Shown: one piece after another, positions 5,684-12,310 of the stretch
Layout of the letters: every line of letters starts with the position of its first letter
How positions within the stretch are numbered: position 1 is the first letter of the stretch
Assembly: GCA_030446525.1 (NCBI GenBank)
Contig: JAUJNC010000134.1
Coordinates: 1-14,598, forward strand
DNA: 14,598 bases
Reading direction: 5' to 3'
Origin: Armatimonadaceae bacterium
GTDB taxonomy: Bacteria; Armatimonadota; Armatimonadia; Armatimonadales; Armatimonadaceae
Translations under genes and position numbers: made by a program
The notes under the pieces: model-generated
What the model was told of the DNA's origin: nothing
The model's database searches: none
What the model saw: only the letters and a program-made list of their open reading frames with translations

Positions 5684-7404
5684 TCTTCGTCTTCCAGCTC
5701 ATACAGCAGGTCGAGCATCTGGTTGCTCAGCTCCTCGGCGGCGTCATAGTGGCCCTCGCGCCGGGCGGCTTCGAGCGCCGCCACGAGCCGGGCCAGCTCG
5801 TCCGCGTCTTCGCGCCGGTCCCGCAGGAGCCGGCGGGCGCGGGCGAGCAACGGGTCGACGTCCCCCGCCGCGACGTCCGGGGGCGCGCCTTCCAGTTCGG
5901 CCAGGTGGCGGGCTGACGCCTCCTTCGCGCTGGTGCTCAGGCGGGTGTGCGCAGCCTGCAGCGTGGTCTGCCGCACCGCCGCGCTGCCCCGGTCCGCCGC
6001 CTGGACATGGAGGATGCCGTTCACGTCCAGGTCGAACCCGACCGTGACGCGCGGCGGCTCGCCCGGGGTTTCCGGCTTCAAGTCTTCGAAGAGGAACTCG
6101 CCCAGCAGCGTGTTCTGCGAGGCGACGGGCGATTCGCCCTGGTAGACCTTGACGTTGATCGCCGTCTGCTCGGGGAACAGGGCCGAGAAGACCTGCGCGC
6201 GCGTGGTGGGCAGGGTGGTGTTACGGTGGATGATGATGCCGTAGCGGTCAGGCACGATCTCTCCGAGCTGCCACTCGGCGACCTCGATCCCTAGCGAGTG
6301 CGGCGTCACGTCCACGAGGATGGCGTCCAGCGGCTCGCCGGCGATGATGGCGGCCTGCACGGCCGCGCCCAGCGCCACGGCCTCGTCGGGGTTGATCTCG
6401 GACATCGGCTCCAGCCCGGTGTGCGCGGCCACCATCTCCCACACCAGCGGGATGCGGGTCGAGCCACCCACGAACAGCACCTTGTCCAGGTCCCCGGCAC
6501 TCAGCCCGGCGTCGCCGAGGGCCCGGTCGAAGGCGCTCAGCGTGTCCTCGAGCCGGTCGGCGATCAGCTCCTCAAAGGCGCGCCGCTCGATCTCCCGGTC
6601 GAGGTGCAGGGGCCGCCCGTCCTTTTCCATCAGGTACTCTTCGCGCACCCGGGCGAAGGGCTGAGCGGAGAGCGTGATCTTGGCCTCTTCGGCGGCGCGC
6701 AGGAGGCGGGCCCGGGCCTTGCGGTCTTCGCGCGGATCCAGGCCGTGCTCATCCTGACAGGATTCGGCCAGGTCGTCCATGAGCCGCTCGTCGATGTCGT
6801 CGCCGCCCAGGTGCGTGTCGCCGTGCGAGGCGCGCACCTCCAGCACGCCCTGGTTCAGTTCGACGATGGACACGTCGAACGTCCCGCCGCCCAGATCGTA
6901 GACGGCGATCATCTGCTGCTCGTCCACGCGCTCGAGTCCATAAGCCAGCGCGGCGGCGGTCGGCTCGTTGAGGATGCGCTCGACGGTGAAGCCGGCGATC
7001 TCGCCGCCTCGCGCGTGGCCTGGCGGGCGGCGTCGGAAAAATAGGCCGGCACGGTGATCACGGCGCGCTCGACCGGCTGGCCCAGGCTGGCCTCGGCGAT
7101 GCGCTTCATCTCGCGCAGGATCAGCGCCGAGATCTCCGCCGGGGTGTAGTCGCGGTCATTCAAGCGCACGGTCTCGTCGCTGCCCATCCTGCGCTTGATC
7201 GAGCGGACGGTGCGCTCTGGGTAAAGGACGTACTGGTTGCGCGCCGGCGTGCCGACGACGAAGTACGCGCCCGGCCGGCGTGAAGCCGACCGCCGACGGG
7301 ACGATGCGCTCCGCGCCGTTCGGCAGGAGGACGGGCAGGCCGTCCCGGACGCAGCCGACGGCGGAGAAGGTGGTGCCGAGGTCGATGCCGACGATCGGGG
7401 TCAT
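5674..7404 (-). CDS. dnaK: Hsp70-family chaperone (DnaK-like), with two frame changes
   Basis: ATP-dependent Hsp70 of about 576 residues once two single-base shifts are read through, near 7264 (extra base) and near 7005 (missing base). Domains: ATPase with [12 protein letters not shown] at the N-terminus, [29 protein letters not shown], the phosphate-2 motif [11 protein letters not shown], and [11 protein letters not shown]. The substrate-binding domain follows ([10 protein letters not shown], then strands to [10 protein letters not shown]). A helical lid ends in an acidic YELEDEDPG rather than a usual DnaK tail. Its ATG overlaps the grpE stop by 4 bases (ATGA). It is last in an operon with a TPR protein, a J protein and GrpE, so it is probably a dedicated second Hsp70 rather than the housekeeping DnaK, which normally lies with hrcA or a canonical dnaJ. 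The two shifts restore the same frame and no stop intervenes, which suggests sequence error. Confidence 0.9.
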
Positions 7405-8228
7405 AGTTCTTCCCTGGCTTTCTCCTGGTCCCGCGGGACGCGGGCGACGACGACGACCCCGCGTAGCGCAGCGCCGTCGCCCAGCAGGTAGCCGCGCCGG
7501 GTTTCGCGCACGATGGCGTCCGGTTCGACCCCGCCCGCCGCGGGCACGGTTTCGACGGCCACGTGGCGGTGCGGGTCGAAGATCTCGCCTTCGGTCTCGA
7601 TGGGATACACGCCTTCGGCCGCCAGTACGTCCAGCATCCGGTCCCGGACAAAGGTCAGACCCTCAGCCAGGCGGCCACCGCCTGCGGCGACAGCGCTCTC
7701 GCCCGGTGGCGAGGAGGCGGCGGGGGTGACGCCGCCAGAAGCTGGCGCGCGCGGCCGGAGGCGCGGGAGCCGGCGTCTGCCCGGCGCGCCGGAGCAGCCG
7801 CTCTCCGGACGCCAGCGCCTCGCCCAGACCGTCCAGCACGGGCAGCAGGCTTTTGATGATGTCCAGCCGCCCTTCGCGCGCGCCGGCCAGCCGTTCCCGC
7901 GCCTGCGCCAGTTCGCGTTCGCGGTAGACGTCGGCCTGGCGCAACTGCTCCATCATCGCGCTTACGCTCTTCTGGCCGGTTTCGGCCAGGGCGTTGGCCT
8001 TGAACTGTTCCTTGCCGGCGCGGGACACCTGCTTTTCCAGTTTTTCCGTGCTTTCGCGCAGCGCGTCCAGGACCGCCTGGTTCTGGGCCTGCGCGCGCGA
8101 GCGCGGCAACGGCGGATTGCAGCCCGGCCAGGTGTTCGGCGACGTCGGCCGGGATGGGGTGACGCCGAGTGACGGGCAAGGCGGGAAAGCCAGTTGCCGG
8201 CCGCGGGGCGAGAGTGTTCGATGGTCAC
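7401..8228 (-). CDS. grpE: GrpE-like nucleotide exchange factor, frameshifted
   Basis: GrpE releases ADP from Hsp70. After reading through three apparent one-base insertions (near 8170, 8095 and 7755) the product is about 274 residues, longer than E. coli GrpE (197). The start is a GTG at 8228 whose GTGA overlaps the stop of the J gene. Segments in order are TIEHSRPAAGNWLSRLARH, IPADVAEHLAGLQSAVAAL, then the long helix (QAVLDALRESTEKLEKQV ... MMEQLRQADVYRERELAQ). The GrpE core IIKSLLPVLDGLGEAL follows, then a Pro/Ala-rich low-complexity linker, and finally the beta domain with IFDPHRHVAVETV and RRGYLLGDGAALRGVVVV. The last two match the family's FDPxxHEAV and GYxLxDRVLRPAxV. Three insertions add up to one codon. 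I read this as a real gene with sequencing errors, although decay cannot be excluded. Confidence 0.8.
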
Positions 8229-8587
8229 AGGGAAACCTCGCGGAAGTCCTCCCGCCAATCGGTCCGGCCCAGGTCGCTGACGGCGCGGGCGGCGCGGATC
8301 ACGTCCTCGCCGGCGACACCCGGGTCGAGCGGCGCGGGCGGCGAGCGCGCCGGTTCCGGCCAGGGCTCCGGGCGCAGCATGTCGGTTTCGAGCTTCTTCT
8401 CCGGCGTTCTCAGCCGCTCGTAGGCGGCCCGGATCTGCTTGAAGGCCTGCGGATCGCGCTCGGGCAGGTGGGCGCGCACCAGGGCGAAGTAGGCCTGCTT
8501 GATCTCCTCCGGGCCGGCGGAGGGCGCGAGGCCCAGGACCGCGTACGGATCGGCGGCGCGCGGGTCGGCGGGTGCGGGCATGGTCAT
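8225..8587 (-). CDS. small J-domain protein lacking the HPD motif
   Basis: 120 residues and intact. Residues 13-61 follow a J domain: DPYAVLGLAPSAGPEEIKQA (helix I and start of II), ALVRAH, then FKQIRAAYERLR (helix III). Where DnaJ has His-Pro-Asp, the sequence is H40-LPERD, so the triad needed for stimulating Hsp70 ATPase is replaced by a longer loop. No Gly/Phe region, zinc fingers or DnaJ C-terminal domain is present. Instead a Pro-rich linker leads to a short acidic/aromatic end (GRTDWREDFREVSL). It abuts the TPR gene (TAG then ATG) and overlaps the grpE start, so it very likely works with this Hsp70. A start at the second ATG (8581) is equally possible. It is the only undamaged gene among the first three of the operon. 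Confidence 0.85.
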   Translation of the reverse strand: MTMPAPADPRAADPYAVLGLAPSAGPEEIKQAYFALVRAHLPERDPQAFKQIRAAYERLRTPEKKLETDMLRPEPWPEPARSPPAPLDPGVAGEDVIRAARAVSDLGRTDWREDFREVSL

Positions 8588-10947
8588 CTAAAACAGGTCC
8601 TCCAGATCCTCCTCATCCAGATCCTCCAGGATGTCCGGGCCGAAGCGTGACAGGAGCGATCCGACCAGGCCGAAGAGGGGGGAACTGATCTCGGCGCGCA
8701 GGTTGACGATCTCGGCGACAAGATCCTTCCCGGCCCTGCTTCCGTGCCAGGCGCTCGGCGCCGCGCAGCGTCTCCTGGGCGGCGGCGTTGTCGGGCTGCA
8801 TGGCTTGCAGGATGCTTCAGGCCCATCTGCAGCTTCAGGTCCTCGGGTTCCAGCGCGGCGAGCCGGCGCGCATACTCGACGGCCAGGGCGGGCTGTGCCG
8901 AGCTGAGGGCGGCGACGACGTGTTTCAGGATCTCGGCCGGGTTCAGGACGCCGTTCAGCGCCTTTCGATCAGGCTCGTGGCCCCACCGCTCCCATTCCGT
9001 CTTGGCTTTTCGTTTTGGGTTTCGCCGGCGAGCGCGGCGGGCCAAACAGCGCCGGCGATGGGGCGGGGGCACGCCGTGGGTGAGGCAGGACACGCCCACG
9101 TCGATATAGAAGTGAGGGCGAGGCGACCCCGGCGGCCTCGGCGCGGGCCAGCACCTGCCGGGCTTCGGCTTCGTTTTTCTGTTTCGCCCAGCAGTCGAAG
9201 ACGCGCGCGTAGGCCTCGACTTTGCCGGTGGCCAGCGCGGCTTCGAGATGCTCCCCCGCGCCGCCGCGGCCTGCTTGAGCGCCAGGCTCCGTTTCGGCCA
9301 GGAAGACGAGCACCTGGGTATCATCCGGGGAAAATTTCAGCGCCTCGAGGTACGTTTCCCGCGCCCGTTTATAGCCCCCGAAGTTGAAGGCGTCGACGCC
9401 GCGCTCCAGCAGCAGGCGGGCAAGGCCCCGCCGAGCGGTATCGTTGCCGGGATCGATCTCCAGCACACGGCGCAGCGATTGTTCGGCAGCGTCCTCGTCG
9501 TCCGCTCTTTATGCACCGTCGCCTGGAGCAGAGCGCGTCGACCTGCCTGGGGTCTTTGTCGAGGATGCGCTGGATCTCGTTGCGCGCGGCGATGGTCTGG
9601 TCGTTGGCGAGCAGCGCGCCAGCCACCTCCAGGCGCAGATCCAGGTTGTCCAGGTCGGCTTTGATCGCCTGTTTGTAATAGGTGATGGCCCGATCCGGCT
9701 GTCCGGCGCGCTTGTAGTTGTCCAGGATCCGGCGGCGCAGCCAGGCGCGCTGCTGGTCAAGCGGGATGTTTCCCGGGTACCCGCCGGGGGCGGGCGCTTT
9801 TGTTTTTGCGGCGCGCCGGGCAGCCTGCCCAGCAGCGCGGCCCATGCCTCGGCGGCCGGCTCCCACTGCTCCAGCGCTTCATGGGCGATGGCCAGATTGC
9901 GCAGGACGGGCGGCAACGGGCCGAGGCCGGGGTGCGACTCCAGGATGGGGCGCATGGTCTGCCAGCGGCCGATGGCGGCGCCCGGCCCAGTCGCCCGCCG
10001 CGCGCGCCGTCTCGGCCAGCCAGGCCGGCGCGGCGACGAACTGGCCTGGAGCAGCCAGGTGTCATCCGGGGCCAGCGCCAGCGCGGCCTGCCCCGCCCGG
10101 AGCGCTTCCTCCCACTGGCCCGCGGTTTGAAACTCGTGAATGCGCCGCGCGTGAAGCCGGGCGATGCCTTGCCGCAGACGGGAAGGATCGAGACGTTCGT
10201 TTGCGCCGCCACGCGGGCAGCCTCCCGTCCATTCGGCCAGGCGGCTTGCGAATCCCCGGCCGCGGCCGCCGCCAGGCCGTGATAGAACACCCGCACCTCC
10301 TCCGCGCCCGCGCGCAGCCGCCGGCCCTGGGGGAGCGCCAGCGCGGCGCGGGCCGCATCGGCGTCGCCGCAGACCAGGCTGGCCAGCCCCCGCCACAGCG
10401 CCGCCGGCGCATCCGCGCTGCCCGAAGCGGCCGCCAGGGCGGCCTGCGGCTCGCCCCGGAGCAGGGCGGCAACCGGCGACAGGGCGGCGCGGTCTTCCGG
10501 GTCAAGCCAGGGCAGCGTCTCCAGAGACAGGCCAGGGCAGCGTTCGATCTCGGCCAGGCCGCGCGCGAAGCCGAGACCCCGCCGGCTCAGGCCCAGCTCG
10601 GCGGCGCGGGCATAGGCCGAACGGGCCTCCTCCAGCTGGTCGGCCAGGTGCAGCGTCAGGCCCAGGTGGTACCAGTAGCGCGCTTCGTCGGGGAGCAGCT
10701 CGGTGGCGCGCCGCAGGTCGGGCAGCGCGTCGGACGGGCGCCGGCGCGCGGCGAGGCCCCGGCGGAAGTGCGCCTCCGCCAGCGCCGCGCGCGCGGCGTC
10801 ACTCTCCAGTCCGAGCTTGTCCCACTGCCGGATCGCTTCGGTGTAGTTGCTCTGGCGAAAAAATTCGAGACCCAGCTCCCCGGGGGACACGGCACGACGG
10901 CCCGGCGGGACGGGTTTGCGATGGGGTTTGTCATGACGCTTGGGCAT
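8588..10947 (-). CDS. large TPR-repeat protein, heavily frameshifted
   Basis: This is the first gene of the chaperone operon. It starts at ATG 10947 (MPKRHDKPHRK...) and ends with ...ILEDLDEEDLEDLF at a TAG (8588-8590) directly before the J gene. Reading through about nine one-base shifts gives a protein of about 786 residues. They lie near 10203, 10042, 9985, 9805, 9530, 9505, 9110, 8815 and 8730; five look like missing bases and four like extra ones. TPR-type helix pairs are clear: YWYHLGLTLHLADQLEEARS, DRAITYYKQAIKADLDNLDL, ARNEIQRILDKDP, LRRVLEIDPGNDTARRGLAR, YKRARETYLEALKFSPDD, and AVEYARRLAALEPEDLKLQ. There is no signal peptide or membrane segment, so it is probably a cytosolic scaffold for the Hsp70 team. 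The acidic C-terminus is notable. The frames stay free of stops between shifts, and the corrected length is a whole number of codons. Confidence 0.75.
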
Positions 10948-10958
10948 GGTCTGAACCC

Positions 10959-10987
10959 ATTCTACCTGGCTCGGCGCGAGATGTAAA
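10959..10987 (-). promoter_or_regulatory. sigma70-type promoter of the chaperone operon
   Basis: On the minus strand TTTACA (10987-10982) and TAGAAT (10964-10959) are separated by exactly 17 bases, each one mismatch from consensus. Transcription would begin near 10952, leaving only 4-5 bases before the ATG at 10947, so the mRNA is almost leaderless. No CIRCE element (TTAGCACTC-N9-GAGTGCTAA) is present, so HrcA control is not indicated. Confidence 0.65.
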
Positions 10988-10990
10988 GCT

Positions 10991-11005
10991 TTCCGGAGTC
11001 CGGAA
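10991..11005. promoter_or_regulatory. 15-bp perfect palindrome between divergent promoters
   Basis: TTCCGGA-G-TCCGGAA is a perfect dyad with one central base. It starts 3 bases upstream of the -35 box of the chaperone operon and is centred about 46 bases before its proposed start. It looks like a binding site for a dimeric regulator. The alternative is part of a small repeat. Confidence 0.4.
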
Positions 11006-11008
11006 CCT

Positions 11009-11021
11009 CCACGAAGCGTGG
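11009..11021. promoter_or_regulatory. second dyad next to the sbcD -35 region
   Basis: CCACG-AAG-CGTGG is a 5-3-5 inverted repeat ending one base before the TAGACG -35 candidate of sbcD. It is centred about 42 bases before the proposed sbcD start, where activators often bind. With the 15-bp palindrome it fills most of the divergent gap. Confidence 0.3.
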
Positions 11022-11050
11022 TAGACGCCCATTAGCCGTCGTGCTATAAT
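11022..11050 (+). promoter_or_regulatory. promoter of sbcDC, apparently leaderless
   Basis: A perfect TATAAT (11045-11050) lies 6 bases before the ATG at 11057. A TAGACG -35 candidate (4 of 6 matches) is 17 bases upstream of it. The start of transcription should coincide with the ATG. The AGGGG between them is too close to the ATG to act as a ribosome binding site. Confidence 0.6.
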
Positions 11051-11056
11051 AGGGGC

Positions 11057-12307
11057 ATGTCCTCCCCCGCCTCATCGGTGCGCCTCATGCACTTCGGCGA
11101 CGTGCATCTGGGCGTCGAGACGTATGGCAGATACAACCCGGAGACCGGACTGAACACGCGCCTGGAAGACTTCTCGGCGGCGCTGCACCAGGCCATCGAC
11201 ATCGCCCTGGACGCCAACGCGGACCTGGCGGTCTTCGCCGGCGACGCCTACAAGGCGCGCGACCCCAACCAGACGCACCAGCGGGCGTTCGCGGGCTGCC
11301 TCAAGCGCCTGACCGACGCGGGCGTGCCGGTCGTGATGCTGGCCGGCAACCACGACATCCCCAACACGCGCGGCCGCGCCCACGCCCTGGAGATCTACGG
11401 CCTCCTGGGCGGGGCGGGCGTCACCATCCTGCACATGCCCGCCGTCATGCCCATCAACATGCGCAAGGGCGAGGTGCTGGTCGCCGGCATGCCGTACCTG
11501 ACCCGCTCCCGCGTCATCGCCAAGGAGGAGGTGCGGGCCAAGACGGTCGAGGAGGTCGCGCACTACATCCGCGACAGCTACGCCAACTACATCGCCGATC
11601 TGGCCAGGCAGGTCGCCCAGAGTCCCGAACATATCGCGATCCTGACCGGGCACTTCACCATCGCCGACGCGCGCGTGGGCACGCAAGGGTTCCTGCTCAA
11701 CCCCAACGAGCCGCAGGTGCCGGTCTCCGACGTCGCCCTGCCCGCCTTCGACTACGTGGCGATGGGCCACATCCACAAGCATCAGGAGATGAACAAGGGG
11801 CAGGCGCCGCCCGTGGTCTACTGCGGCTCCATCGACCGCATCGACTTCGGCGAGCGCGCCGAGGCCAAAGGCTTCGTGCTGGCCGACGTGCAGAAGGGGC
11901 ACGCCCAGTGGAAGCCCGTGCCCCTCGACACCCGCCGCTTTCTGGACATCCACGTGGACGCGGGCGACGCCCCCGACCCGACCGAGGCCATCGCCGCCGA
12001 GATCGCCCGGCACCCGATCGCGCGCGCCGTCGTCAAGCTGAGCTACAAGGTTGGGCCGGACCGGGCCGCCCTCGTGCGCACGGACGAGGTGCGCAAAGCC
12101 CTGGGCGCGGCGCACCTGGTGGTGGCCATCTCCCGCGAGCTGCCCCCAGCCGAGGCCCTCGTGCGCTCCCAGGTGCTCACCGAGGCGCTGACGCCGGAAA
12201 AGGCGCTCGCCACGTACCTCGATCTGCAGCCGCGTCTGGCCGGGCGCAAGGAAGAGCTGATGGAGTACGCCCGCCCGCTGATCGAGACGCTGGAGCAGGG
12301 GGGATAG
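11057..12307 (+). CDS. sbcD: SbcD/Mre11-family DNA exonuclease subunit
   Basis: 416-residue metallophosphoesterase subunit of SbcCD, which trims double-strand ends and opens DNA hairpins together with the SbcC ATPase. The two-metal active site is complete: GDVH (D15, H17), AGDAYKARDP (D63), GNHD (N98, H99), TGHFT (H199) and GHIHKH (H238, H240). The capping segment GSIDRIDFGE (about 257-266) is diagnostic of SbcD. The C-terminal ~130 residues form the cap and the SbcC-binding helices (EKALATYLDL ... RKEELMEYARPLIETL). The start is set by a TATAAT box 6 bases upstream, giving a leaderless message. sbcC follows after 3 bases on the same strand. It is divergent from the chaperone operon, with a shared regulatory gap of 109 bases. 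Confidence 0.95.
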   Translation: MSSPASSVRLMHFGDVHLGVETYGRYNPETGLNTRLEDFSAALHQAIDIALDANADLAVFAGDAYKARDPNQTHQRAFAGCLKRLTDAGVPVVMLAGNHDIPNTRGRAHALEIYGLLGGAGVTILHMPAVMPINMRKGEVLVAGMPYLTRSRVIAKEEVRAKTVEEVAHYIRDSYANYIADLARQVAQSPEHIAILTGHFTIADARVGTQGFLLNPNEPQVPVSDVALPAFDYVAMGHIHKHQEMNKGQAPPVVYCGSIDRIDFGERAEAKGFVLADVQKGHAQWKPVPLDTRRFLDIHVDAGDAPDPTEAIAAEIARHPIARAVVKLSYKVGPDRAALVRTDEVRKALGAAHLVVAISRELPPAEALVRSQVLTEALTPEKALATYLDLQPRLAGRKEELMEYARPLIETLEQGG

Positions 12308-12310
12308 GAC

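Noticed and set aside
9255..9295. A further compensating pair of shifts in the TPR gene
   Set aside because: The existing frame (AETEPGAQAGRGGAGEHLEAAL) is open and acceptable, so no shift is required here, although a neighbouring frame reads slightly better.
7000..10215. Programmed frameshifting as the explanation for the broken chaperone genes
   Set aside because: There are about fourteen shifts in both directions without a common slippery sequence, which is far beyond any known recoding pattern.
9718..10986. Plus-strand frame of 422 codons opposite the TPR gene
   Set aside because: The minus strand shows TPR repeats through this stretch and a promoter before 10947. The plus frame is Arg/Pro/Gly-rich shadow.
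10948..11056. CIRCE/HrcA operator before the chaperone operon
   Set aside because: The dyads present (TTCCGGA-type and CCACG-type) do not resemble TTAGCACTC-N9-GAGTGCTAA.
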